Below are positions 33,191 to 44,903 of a stretch of DNA of 64,000 bases, one piece after another. Position 1 is the first letter of the stretch; the number at the start of each line of letters is the position of its first letter. The notes beneath the pieces are model-generated. The model worked only from the letters and a program-made list of their open reading frames with translations. It was not told where the DNA came from and did not search any database. The position numbers were made by a program, and so were the translations under genes. This DNA is from Gnetum montanum (taxonomy: Eukaryota; Streptophyta; Gnetopsida; Gnetales; Gnetaceae), in contig MNCI01029492.1 in NCBI GenBank assembly GCA_015680685.1, positions 2,147 to 66,146 of the forward strand. The letters are read 5' to 3'.

Positions 33191-34150
33191 AATTAGAAAC
33201 ACAAACTATCATGCCTAATAGTGAAGATGAATCATTATTAACCACACGGAGCATGCTTCACATCAAAGAGGTTGTGCATATTCCAACCAAGCATCAACAT
33301 GAGAGTCACATCAAAAGGCTTAACTTGAACAACATGCCATGGTTTTAGGAAGGCTACGATGCCAATTCACATTATCATTTACAAACTTAGTATAGAGCCC
33401 TAAGCCAAACTCCATTTAAAGGTAGATTACTATGGTAAAAGTTTTTAAGGAAATATATTAAACTTACACTTGGTTATCTAATTTGAGGAAACAAGTCCAA
33501 GGATGGAAGCAATATACTCATGGGTCATTAGATGTAGCCTTGGGTATATATTACACTTTACTCCACAAATGTATCCATGGCCTTCTCTCAAAAGGAAAAA
33601 ATTTTCCATATTGTCGATGGAGTTAGAAACAAACCATATGATACCTTTGGATTATATGCATAGGGGAGGCCATCAAAACTAAAATTTCATTGTATTTAAA
33701 AGCCCATAGATTAAGTAACCAAAGATAAAGGAGAGCTCTAGAAAAAGGAAGATATAGAAAAATATAATAAAGATTCATCTCTTAGTAATTGAGAGATTAT
33801 AGGAATCTTTAGAGGTGAATACAATTGAGAAGAGGGTGTAGTATAAGATTTGCAAATTCAAAAATTAATCTCAAAAATAGTGACATATATAAAAAATATG
33901 AGGAATGCTATTAATAAAATATTTTCAACCACATTAAAAATAATGGATAAAATAAAAAATAGGAAAAAACAATAAAATCTAAACAAGAGTTGCCAAAGAA
34001 AAACAAGAAGGACAAGTCTAAGTGAAAAGGAAAATTAGTTGCTAATGATAAAGTATCTCATTTAGATATAAAATTTAATGATGAATACGAATGTTGCAAG
34101 TACAAACATGCTAAGGTTGTTTGCTCTCTTATGTTACAAATGATTATAAT
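33191..34150 (+). pseudogene. Element E gag core, degenerate
   Basis: 'SEDESLLTTRSMLHIKEVV', 'HESHIKRLNLNNMPWF', 'KFLRKYIKLTLGYLI' and 'YSTNVSMAFSQKEKIFHIVD' line up with the gag cores of A and G. A Cys/His-containing stretch, 'ECCKYKHAKVVC', at 34086-34121 aligns with 'GCDIYQYKHPKGC' of A and may be a diverged zinc-binding motif. Many stops interrupt the frame. Confidence 0.7.
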
Positions 34151-34879
34151 TATACAAGAATTAGGTACCTATGCTCTAAATCTAGAGTTTGTTAAAAAAA
34201 TGTGTTGGGGAGGTTTTCATACTTACATAGTTATTACAAAACCACCTTGTACTACTCAAGTGAAGTAGCACCTTAGCCAAAATAGCAATATTAGTAGTAA
34301 AGGAAAACTTCATAGCCATGGGAAATTCCATCATCCTAACAACAATACACATACCACCATGTTGTTCATTACAAGTACTTGGTATAGTAGCTAGTCTTTG
34401 TAATAAGTCATGCTTCTTCTACACATCATTGTTACCTTTCAAAATATCATAGACATGTTGCACATACTCCTCAGTCTCCATCTTATGTTTTTTATTTGCT
34501 TCAAAATTTCTAACCTTTTATGCCTCCATTTTAAATATAAATAGAACTACCATCACAACAACAATAAATAGATGCTACTTTTGTAATTCATATGTAGTTA
34601 AATAATGACCCAACTAGTCATGAGTGCAAACTTAGAAAACATTCTTTCTTTGGGATAAAACCTAAGTTTGTATTCATTTTTGATGGATCCATTCATTCAA
34701 CTAATTTATTAAGATTTCAAAAACTAGTGGCTCAAAATGCAAACAATGTGCTACCTCATGTTCAACAATAATAGCTAATATAACAAATGGTAGTAAAAAT
34801 TACTGTTAAGATAGTCATGATCACTTAGGTAATCACAAATTGGATTAAAATAATATCCCTTTTATTGAAAGGAATATAC

Positions 34880-35479
34880 CCTAGTAATCCACTTATTTAG
34901 TTGCAAATTGCAAAACATTCATCTTGCAAAGCTCTCATAGATTTAGGTTTAAGCATAAATCTTATCTCAAAGAAAATGTATCAAACTTGGAACTTACCTC
35001 TATTAAAGAAAACTAATATCAAGTTATAGCTAATAAATTAATAAATCATAACTCCTTTGGGACAAGTTGAAGATGTTGTAACCACTATTAATAGATGGCT
35101 TTATTCTATTGATTTTCCAATAATTCATTCAAAGGGAAACAAGAATGACTTTTCTATCCTTATAAGTGTATTAGAACCTAAAATAATTCAAACTTAGGTA
35201 CACCCAAAGATTTTTAAAACTTTATAACTTAGTGCTACATAGTAGAATCAAATCTGTGACTTTTCTATCATTATGGGAAGGACATGGCTAAGTATAATTG
35301 ATGCCAAATTAGGCATTAGAGATCTCTACTTGGATACTGATAAGAAGAATGAATATGGTATTATGGAGAGGAAGAAATTTCCATGTATTACCTATGATAA
35401 AGCAAGGTGCCATTATGTGCAAAAGATTTGTAATGTAAAAACTACCACTAATCCAACATGCAACAATTTTGAAGAGTAA
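34880..35479 (+). pseudogene. Element E aspartic protease, degenerate
   Basis: 'SSCKALIDLGLSINLISKKM' carries the active-site region (Asp-Leu-Gly, as in A). 'PLGQVEDVVTTINRWLYSID' and the open 68-codon stretch at 35273-35479 ('MGRTWLSIIDAKLGIRDL' to 'RKKFPCITYDKARCHYVQ') cover the C-terminal half and the start of the pre-RT spacer. It is better preserved than the protease of A. Confidence 0.72.
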
Positions 35480-35589
35480 CAATGAATGTAGAAAATTTTA
35501 TATACAATAGCCACTAAATAAGAAGATACCTAATGGCTAATGGAGGATAAAGAAAAAGCATTCAAAATATGCAAGGAACCGTCAAAATA

Positions 35590-36908
35590 GCTTATTAGTT
35601 TTTGCATGATCCATCTTCTAAATCTTCATCCTTAACCTTAGTTAGAGAGAGATGAGATTTAAAAAGGAAATTATGAGTTGTGGTTTTTAAAATTTTTTTG
35701 AACCTTTTTCCATTTCTTGTTGTTTTTATATTTCTTTATGTTTTATTATTTCTTTATATTTTACAACTTTTTGAAATTTTGTCCATTTCTTAACCATTTT
35801 TATTTTGTTGATCATTTTTATGTTTTTGAATTATTTCTATTTTCCTTTACGATCATAGTATTAGTACTTCAACTATGTTTTTCCTTTATTTTATTATTTT
35901 AACTTGATATGCATGGTTTTGCTCAACTACATCATGAAGTTGCATAAATCCATTCCATATTTCCTGTTGGAAGTAATGTATTCCTTTCTTACAATTCCAT
36001 CTCACCGAGTTATTATAAATCAATATTTTTATGTTATGGTAATATTTTATAGATGTGTGCAAATGACAAATGAACATTCTTTTGATTTGTGCTTTTTGTT
36101 GATACTAAACTACTAGGGTGTCTACGTGTATCTTAGTTAGTGGTTTTCCAAGGATGAGAAAGGATGAGCCTAATATGAGGAGGAGCCACTTAAATATCTA
36201 TTGTTTATGAATAGTTACATTTTCATTAGAAATATTACAAGATCCTATGTGGCTTATTTTGATATTGAAATTCTTTGATTTTTCCTTTCCAAATCTTACC
36301 ATATGAACATAAAATATCATGTTTTGTAAATCTTACATGGAAAAATTATGAATTATTATAACATTTAATATTATAGGATGTCACAAAATGAAAAAGAGGA
36401 TAAGAGATTGGTATACACATGAAAAAATTATTTCTAATTACGTTTTGACTCATTTATCTTTTGATCCTTAATATAGATTACACCTAAGAGATTGAGAGAC
36501 CAAGGAAGAAAATAAAACATGATCTCATGCGACAAATAAAATTTGAAGGAAATGATCATGAATATGATATTCTAGATGTTTTCAAACAATTTTAAAATAC
36601 AATAGATCTACAAACAAATAAAGGAAAGATTATGTCAATTCAATAGTAATTCAAGAAGAAAAGAAAAATACCTATGCCACATGAATTGCACTTATTCAAA
36701 GTCATTCATTTGTAATAATATTTACATGATGTAAATTTTGTATAATGGATAACCACTTGGATATTTTGTTGAATGTGACACTCACAATTTTATCATGTAG
36801 TTAATTATGTAACTACTCTACTCCTAGCCATTCCATAATTTTTGTAATTAGACTTCATCCATTTTGTATAACTCAAGAACAAGCTTTTCATGAGTTGTGG
36901 GGATACAA
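35590..36908 (+). other. Element E post-pol tail
   Basis: A T-rich, Phe-coding block (35690-35900) like that in A, C and G is followed by sequence with little similarity to their tails. It ends in a weak purine tract, 'catgagttgtggggata', just before the LTR. Confidence 0.55.
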
Positions 36909-37830
36909 TGAAGCCTCATATATCTTATGTCAAGAAGCTTAAGGCTAGGGTGATGTGTCATTGGGAAATGCTGATATAGCTCTTTTTCTGAGATTTATGA
37001 ATAATAAAAATCATAGTCCATTAGCTGCAACATCATAGCCTTTGTTGCAAAGTTGCAAATGCAATGTGTAAATGGTAATAAAAGTCTATAAATATGTACA
37101 TTATAATGGTGAAAATGAAATAGTTTTAGTCCATGGTAGGTAAACTTTGTCAATTTGATTTTCCATTTCTTATAATAGTCAATAAGTACCCATAGCATGT
37201 GATTGAGTGAATTATCTAAAGTCTTTATTCAAGTGGTTGCACCTACATGTACCCATGAAAAGTAATAATATTCAAGATTAATTCCTTCACATTGCAACAC
37301 TGACTTAGATTAGATTTACTTTATTGCATTTATTTTCCCACATGTATTTACTACTCTTGTTACATAAAATTTAAATTTTCATGCACCTTAGCCATCAATG
37401 AAATAAGTGTGAATGATCTTGAGTATTAAATATTTCTCAACTTGGTAATCCTAGTAGCTAATTGCTTAGTACTTCCGGTAGCAAGATAGCATGCTAATCC
37501 TAGTAGTTGATGCATCTATTCAAGACACACACTTGTCAACATAGGCTAGATTAGGATTTACCTTCTATTATTAGTTAATTATATTATTAAATATAATTAA
37601 TTTTCTTATATATAATTAGATATATGAACCATTTAACATTAGTGATCATATGTCTCAATCACACATAACCATACACTGTGAACCCACTATGACTATGACT
37701 AGAAAGACAACTTGTGATTGATCCAAGCTACTATTAAACATTTAACCTATCCCTTCCATGGATTATAACATAGTCTATTAAAATACTTGTAAATTGTGTG
37801 GTTAGACATTGATATACTCACTAATTATCA
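36909..37830 (+). repeat. Element E 3' LTR
   Basis: It starts TGAAGCCTC and ends in ATCA at 37830 (922 bp). It has TATAAATA at 37087-37094, the CTTGGTAATCCTAGTAG repeat near 37443 and the family 'cataaccatacac' block. It is diverged from the LTR of A but colinear. Confidence 0.75.
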
Positions 37831-37997
37831 TCCTCTTAGCTTTGTCCCAACAAAACAAGATTAGCTACCTGAGTTCTTTTTTATCATTTTCCTTTATAAA
37901 GAGCTAGATATTTATTTATTTCTAGTTTCTTTAAATCATATTAAATTATGTTTTTCTATGTATATTTTGGTCTTCCTTTCAGTGCTTTCCTATGCAT
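37831..37997. other. Spacer between elements E and G
   Basis: This is 167 bp of T-rich unassigned DNA. It contains no LTR or coding motif. Confidence 0.5.
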
Positions 37998-38839
37998 TGA
38001 TGGGATTTCATCAATGCGACCCCTTCAATGGGATCTCGTTAATGTGATCTCATCAATGTAGGATTTGCTACGTTGATGTGTATTCTTCAACGTGGCATCC
38101 TATCATTGCCTATAAATGTGCACCGATTCATTGCATTTATAGCACCTTTCCATTAGTTGTAGTGAAGCTCTTGTAGTTTTTCCTTTTAAAAGTTAGCATA
38201 TTTTCTGAGTGCCCATAGTAGGAGTCAAAGGAATGTACAAATCTTTATTCAAGCATTGATGTACCTAAGCAAATTAGTGTGAACAACAATAAAGGTGAGC
38301 TTTTCTGATCAAACCTTGTAGCACTTGGAATAGAGTAATGTTTCCCTATGCATTTATTACCCATGGACTTTACTTTACTAAATTCTAATAAAGTAATTAA
38401 TATCAATTAAATAACAAACATAAGTATGACCACTTCGAGCATGCATTAATGCTTGGTAATCCTAGTAGTGCCTAATGCTTGGTAGCCCAATAGCATTGCA
38501 ACATGTTCAGTTCATGATGTGTACAAGTAGGAATGGATGCTTATGATAGGATTAGTTATGTTTTTCTTAGTTATTAGATTAATTAGATTAATTACATATT
38601 AAATTTAATCCATTTTCAACACTTAGGTAGTTAAATGATAAAAATTAGATGCCTCAATTACACTTAACCATATACTTGCACCTCACAAGTGGCACTAAGA
38701 AGAGAATGATCATGATTGTTAGATTCACTTCCCAAACATAGTGTACTTGGAGAGCTAAAGTCTATGGAATTCAACCAGATTGCTTAGTGAATGCTAGTGA
38801 TTCATATGGTTGGGCATAGGATATCCTCACTGCTCATCA
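37998..38839 (+). repeat. Element G 5' LTR
   Basis: It starts TGATGGGATTTC and ends CTGCTCATCA (842 bp). TATAAATG is at 38111-38118. The 'gaacaacaataaaggtgagc' and GCTTGGTAATCCTAGTAG blocks match sister LTRs. The first ~120 bp contain repeated 'gatctcatcaatg' words. Confidence 0.82.
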
Positions 38840-38840
38840 T

Positions 38841-38858
38841 TGGTGCAATTGCTAGGGA
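38841..38858 (+). promoter_or_regulatory. Element G primer binding site, tRNA-Asp type
   Basis: TGGTGCAATTGCTAGGGA follows the LTR by one base and matches the tRNA-Asp complement TGGCGCCGTTGCCGGGGA at 13 of 18 positions. Confidence 0.75.
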
Positions 38859-38985
38859 CTTTAGTTAGCTACGTGCACTTTTTAGGAAAATAGTGAAATC
38901 ACTAAACAATCACTATAATAGTATTAGCCATTTATCTTTTTGGAAATATTAGTATTTTAAGTCATAGTTAGTATTAATTGAAACC

Positions 38986-41440
38986 ATGTCTCCTTCATAT
39001 AGAACCAATAATGCATTGTATGATGAGAACACTCATAGGAGAAATGATAGGGTTTGCGCTGAAGAAATTTGAAGTGAACAACCTCATGTAGGGGTCATAT
39101 ATGCTCATTTCCACTTGTACTACATGCAAGGACTATGTTCAACTAATGCTGAAAATCCTAGAGAAGATGAAGTAAGACCTAGAACAAGGAGGGCCTTGAG
39201 GCCTAGGACCTCTTTTAAACTTAAAAAGGATATATCAAGGGACCATTAGGAGAACTATAAGAGCCATGAAAATTCTCCCAGTTCATTATCTTCCTCTTCC
39301 TCTTTAATGTCTAGTTCTGATGAAGATGAACATAGGTATAGATATAAGGATACACTAAGGGGTCAATATGGAGCTAGTAATAGAAATCAAAAACAAGATA
39401 AAAAACATCAAAATGAACATAGGCAAAACCATCACTATAAGACAAAGAAAAATGAAGATTATCATGATGACATGTTTGATGAAAATGAACCCTTGCTAGT
39501 GACTAAGAGCATGATAGAGATCAAGGAGGCACTTACAATACCCCCTATGCATCAAAGGGAAAGCTGCATCAAATGATTAGATATGAATAACATTCCTAGA
39601 TTTGAGGGTGGCTATAATTTAGATCCTCAATGTCATGTACAAGTCTTCCATGATACCTACACCTCTCAAAATATCTAAAGTAAGTGGAAAAAGCTTAAGC
39701 TCTTCCCAAAGACACTCATAGAAGAAGCTAAAAGTTGGCATAGATTGTTAGAGCCAAATTCAATCCATTGATTGTCCACAATGCTTGAGCTTTTCAATGA
39801 AAAATATCAAACCTATAAGAGAATGTTCAATTTGAGAAAAAAAAATCCAAGAATAGAAGCAAGGAAATCATGAGTCCTTGGATAGATACTATTCTCTACT
39901 ACATAAATGTCTAGGCCATGGGTTTTCTCAAAAATAGCAACTTCTCCACATCATAGATGGGCTTTGTAGCCAAACAATAAGGACCCTTGGGATTTATGCC
40001 TAAGGTCAACTATTCGAATTGAGAGCCCATTAGATACAAAGGCTTGTGGAATAGGTGGCAAAAGAAGAAGGAGCGCTATGTAAAAGGGAGAGTGTTCAGA
40101 AATATAACTAGGGCCAAAGTCCTCAAATAAGAGAGGTCCATATGTATGATAAGGAAAAAGAGGAAGCTCTTGATGTGTTGATTTCACAACAGAACTTGCT
40201 AATACAAATGCCTATCACTGAGCTTGAAGCAATGCTAGATAAAATGTGGGAGTTGATGAATGAAAAAGTTACAACCTACTTAGAAATCATAGGAGAGAAG
40301 GTAGTGTAGGAAGAATTGAGTGATAAAAACAAAAATAGGAAAAAGAACAATGAAATATATATGAACACCTATCAATAAAAAGGGAAAACAACTATGGTAG
40401 ATGAGGTTATAGACTCAAGTGCAGAAGAAGATGATGGATGTGACATTTTTCAATATGAACATTCAAAGGGCTATTACCCATTTATGTTACATCTACAAGA
40501 GTTTTGAGCATTTTCTTTGAACCCTAAGTTTGTAGAAAATAAAAATACTAGGAGAATGCCCTATCCACAAGGCAATTATAGATAGTCCTACAGCCAATAA
40601 TACTATCCTAGACCCCTTATTAACCTCAACACTACTATCAAACATAGTGGCAGAAACCACAGTTATGGGGGAGGCCATGAACAAACCAGCAATGCCCTTA
40701 TTGCCAATTGGACCCTCATGGATATAATGTTCAGCAACCTATTTCCCCAACTGGTTCTACTTCCTCTACATTAAATCACTATTATCACCCTCCTAAATAT
40801 CATCAACTCATAGCATCTCCTATGGGATCACCATCTTACACCTCTTATCCTTCGACACATCCTCACTACTCTTATACTTCTCTTCATCATAATCCATCAC
40901 CAATAATGAAGGAAGAAGGGACATTGCAATATCAATAAAAGAATGTCACATGTGCTATAAATGTACATGGAAATAATCATGTTAGTAGATCTCCATAGAA
41001 ATCTAGGAAACATTCCTTCTTTAGGATGGTTCCCACTCATGCAAACAAGACACATAGATCTACTAGCTCATCAAAAGTAGCACAAGACCAATTTGGTGAA
41101 ACATCCTTTCTTATAAAATAAATGTATCCCAATCCTACACAAGAGCCAGCAACTATCAAGATTCCAACACAAAATGTAAAAGATAAACCTATCGTTGAGG
41201 AGAGATAAAACATTCCATGCATTACTAGTAATAAAAAACAGTCCAACTATGGGCTGAAGATTCAAATTGTTCACTCAATTCCTATACCAACTTACAACAA
41301 ATATAAGGAACAAGAGTGGGTCTACAAAATAGCCACTAAATCAAAGAACACCCTGTGGCTCACAAGTGAGAATGCTGAATCATTTAAACAATGCATGGAA
41401 GCATATAATTCACTTAGTAGGTCTTGCCCTAGCCATGAAC
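38986..41440 (+). pseudogene. Element G gag, degenerate
   Basis: ATG 38986 gives MSPSYRTNNALYDEN. 'HVGVIYAHFHLYY', a Ser/Asp/His-rich linker (open ORF 39307-39576) and the gag core follow. The core shows 'EPLLVTKSMIEIKEAL', 'LDMNNIPRFEGGYN', 'KLKLFPKTLIEEAKSWH', 'TMLELFNEKYQTY' and 'MFNLRKK'. Farther on come an acidic coiled-coil-like part (40140-40330), 'GCDIFQYEHSKGYYPFML', and a Tyr/Ser/Pro-rich tail ('YHPPKYHQLIASPMGS', 40708-40938). About ten stops interrupt it. This is the best preserved gag of the family in the window. Confidence 0.75.
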
Positions 41441-44340
41441 TTATTCATGGGGGAGATTTTCCATCTTGAACCAAGAACTAATAAGTGCTTTCTTAATTTT
41501 TTATCTGACACCATTTTTTGTTTTACAACACCTTTAGGACATTTTATCTTTCTTGAATATTTTACAATTTACTTTATTTTAGTTTGTGTTTTTCTTATGT
41601 TTGTCTCTTTTTTCCTTTTCTTTTTCTTTATTACCAATAGGACACAATGATGTTGTAGTTGTTTACTAATGGTGGTTTATACTTAATATTACTTGATTGC
41701 TAATGTTTAGATTCTATCCTTGAACTTTGGTATTGACAACTAAGACATGGTTTTCTTTTCATGAAATAGGCAGTGAGTCCATGTCATCCATCCATCCACA
41801 AACTCTATGGTGTCCCTTGTTTTGGAAATATGAGATTCCTTCTTGATGAGTCATGTTTTGTAGGGATCCACTATCATAGTCATGTTATTGAGTATTCGAT
41901 ATTGGGGCACAACCTCCAATGTTGGGTATCTGATATTGTCCCTTATGTGCTAGCCTATAAATACACATCTTGGGTTCACAATAGTAGATATATATTTTGA
42001 TAGATTTCAATAGATTTTAGAAGTAGACATAGAGAAGTTTTGTTTCTAGTGCATGCCTGCAGTGTGATGTTAAGTGATTGTATGACATTCTTATTCAAGT
42101 GTGATGTACTTGGACACGTTACATGTTCGGCAATAAAGATTGAGATTACTTCCATCATTGCAACATCCACTTAGCTTTATTATTATTTTTAATTACTTAA
42201 ATACTTACTACTTTCCTTAGTTAATTTTTATCAATTATTTCTTTTTATTACTTCTTTCATTAAGTGGAATAAGTATGACTAATTGTGAGTGCTTAAGTAT
42301 AATTACTTAGTAACCTAGTAGTGTTATTGTTTGGTATGCCTAATAATGATATGCTTGGTAATCCCAGTGGTAGTTGCATGAAGTCCAAGGTGTGTACGAA
42401 AGGTTAGGAATGGATACTTATTGCACATAGGCTACTTCAGACTTTACTTTCCATTGTTAATTAATTTAAAATCATTAATTTCCTTATTATCACTAGGAGT
42501 AGCATAAGGCTAAAACAACATCAATTATCATATGCCTCACTTTGGACTAAACCATACATGACAAAGCTACCACTAGTCCAAGTGGGAAGACAATGAAGTG
42601 CGATCAAGACATAATGATCTAGATGCACAACTAGTTCCATCCATGGAATTCGACTAGATTGTGCATGAATGCTTGTGATTCGTATGGTTGGACATAGGGG
42701 TACCTCATTGCTTATCACTTCCTTAATGAAACTTTTAATGAACTTGTGACCTTGGTAGTTTCAAAACTTGGAAAGGATTAAATGGATTGATATGGATGTG
42801 ACTTTAAGAGGATTTAATGCTCTTTGTACTTGCCTACCCTCTTGAGTGCATGAGTGTTTTCACAAGTCCTTGACCATTCCGTTGTTAACCAATAACAGGA
42901 AGTTAAAGTCTTTGCATGGTGGGGTTTCCATCCAAAAATCATAAAAATATAAAAATAAAAAAAAATAATGGAAATTCAAATCATATCCCTTAGACTCAAT
43001 AACGGGCTACAAGCACTGGTTATGGGACTAGAAAGACATGTTACCCATGCTTAAAGTTCCCCTCTAGCTAAGGCCCTTTCTAACTTCTACCTTCTCTTTT
43101 TTTCTCTTTTAGGAATGATAATTGATCTATGGGAGCATTCTTGTGTCTTGAGGGGATGGACTAGTCTTAGAGCATTAATGCGAAGACATTGAAAGTGGTC
43201 GGTTTTGATCTAGACTAAGGATGGTCATTATTAAGTCACTTTAACCATAAAAATGCACAAGGGACTTCATGTGGCCATGATTTAGGACTTCATTCCACCT
43301 TCTCTTTCATTTGCTACTATTTCCCATAATTCACCTCACTGTGGGTTTTTCATGGTTTCTTTCAATGTATTAGTTTGATGTGTTAAAATTCTTAAGTGGA
43401 TTCTTATGAGATTTATTCCTTAACTTTCCACAACCATTAATCACCCATGGGGTCCATGGACTCCTTGGTTTGAAGGTATGTAAGGGCATTAAGGACATGA
43501 GCCTACTATGGGGAGGATACACTTGCATACCTCTTGGTTGGACTAGTTAAGTTCCTTATCCTTAGATATTTTTATGATTAAATCCTTTGTGTGTCCCATT
43601 GGTTCCATTCAACTTTGCACTCTTTCAATTTGTTCTCCAACTCAAAACTCTTTTTTGTGCACAATCTAGCCCTCTTCTATTATTTCATCATGTTCACAAC
43701 ATTTTTGAATCTTCAACAATGTTCACTGCATGCTTAAACTTCTTTGTTTCATCCTTATATTTAATGTGAAAAATTTTGCTCATAGGCCTCATCAATAGGA
43801 TCCTATCTATAGAGCCACCACATCAACATGATCCTATCGACATGACCCCATTGATTCAACATAAAATCCTATAAATAGGTGTCCACACTTAGCAATTTTT
43901 TGACATTTTCTCATAAACAAGGGGGATTTTTTGCATTTTTCAAAGCCTAGACCTTTCCAAAGCCCATAACTTTCAAAACATTTGTTCCATTATCCTCATT
44001 CTTTAGTCCTATAGCTACCAAAGATAAGCTCTATGTCATGGGGGCCACAAACCTTGGGTGTTTAATTGAAAATGTTTTGGAATTTTTCTAACTCCCACAA
44101 AGGTTTAACTAATAAACTAACATTAAAATCATCAAATTATGAAAGTTAAAACCTTTGAACAAACTTTGGTGACCTTCTAAATCAAATAACATTAAAATAA
44201 TATTCAAATAATCAATATGCCATGGTAATAACTTAGCCAAAGTGTAACTTCCCAATGCAATAAGGTACCTAAATGTTATAAGTTATGCATCACACACTAA
44301 TCCTTGGTTATGTTGTGACCATATATGGCACTAAAAGGAA
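41441..44340 (+). other. Element G post-pol tail (interrupted by solo LTR)
   Basis: The T-rich block (41480-41640), the 'ggcagtgagtccatgtcatcc' block (41769-41789), 'gggctacaagcac' to 'agacatgttacccatgc' (43005-43050) and 'cattaatcacccatggg' to 'ggaggatacactt' (43435-43525) repeat those of A and C. A TATA-like 'cctataaatagg' lies near 43868. Similarity to A ends near 44340. Confidence 0.65.
41844..42717 (+). mobile_element. Solo LTR inserted in the tail of element G
   Basis: An 874-bp LTR starts TGATGAGTC and ends CTTATCA, with TATAAATA at 41956-41963. It has no internal region. The flanking five bases are cttct (41839-41843) and cttcc (42718-42722), a target duplication with one mismatch. 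The element G tail resumes in register after it. Solo LTRs arise by recombination between the two LTRs of a complete element. Confidence 0.85.
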
Positions 44341-44441
44341 AGCACCCATAGGAGGGAGGACCATCCCAATCGAGGGACAAACAGCTAAGAACTGGAAGGG
44401 GATAAGAATAGCCCTAGGAGTATGCAACTAAAACCCATGCA

Positions 44442-44898
44442 ATGGGACCTCTTCAAGAGGAACTTGAAGTGGAATCTATTAGTTAGATTTCCAAAGTGGT
44501 TGCGATAGAATAGTTCCATCAAGAGGAGGCACCAGAGCCAAGACCAAAACTTGAGGTTACCTTGATGAAGGCATGCCTCAAGAAAATTGCATCCAAGAAG
44601 GTTTAGAAATCTATGCTTTACTTAGAGTTTTCTTCTCTAGAAGTCAAAGCTCAACTGTAGAACTCTCCCATGTGACCCATCATCACTTCGAGTGGGGAGT
44701 GGTACATGGGAGAGACATACATTTTTTGGATCAATAGACAAGCTAGTTCCATGGTCAAAGTCAAGGACATATCTATGTCCTACTTGGTGAAAGTAATCTC
44801 TAAGGACCTTGGGTTGCTTGAAATTGGGGCCACTCTAGCTAAAATTTTGACATAGGTAAATCCAAGTGACAAGAAAGAATGGACATAGTGGTGTTATG
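44442..44898 (+). pseudogene. Plus-strand ORF I, 5' part, interrupted by element H
   Basis: From ATG 44442 one frame runs 'MGPLQEELEVES', 'EEAPEPRPKLEVTLMKACLK', 'KSMLYLEFSSLEVKAQL', 'SGEWYMGETYIFWIN' and 'YLVKVISKDLGLLEIGATLA' to the insertion point. About seven stops (TAG or TGA) interrupt it but no shift is needed. The frame continues beyond element H at 63407. I do not recognise the protein. The second half vaguely resembles proteins of plant transposons, so this is probably an extra ORF of an older retroelement. The 44341-44441 stretch ahead of it is unassigned leader. Confidence 0.6.
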
Positions 44899-44903
44899 GA
44901 GTG

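Larger units (their letters stand above)
33191..37830 (+). mobile_element. Element E: Athila-like element lacking 5' LTR and pol
   Basis: Gag core and protease align with element A, then the sequence jumps from the pre-RT spacer (about 35590) directly into the T-rich post-pol tail. RT, RNase H and integrase are absent. A 3' LTR (36909-37830) closes the element. The deletion endpoints differ from those in G, so pol loss happened independently. Confidence 0.78.
37998..44340 (+). mobile_element. Element G: Athila-like element, pol deleted, 3' LTR missing, with nested solo LTR
   Basis: A 5' LTR with TATA box and CTCATCA end, a tRNA-Asp-type primer site and a long gag lead directly into the family post-pol tail at about 41440. 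Protease, RT, RNase H and integrase are gone. The tail aligns with A up to about 44340, where a different sequence begins, so the 3' LTR has been lost. A complete solo LTR sits in the tail. Confidence 0.82.
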
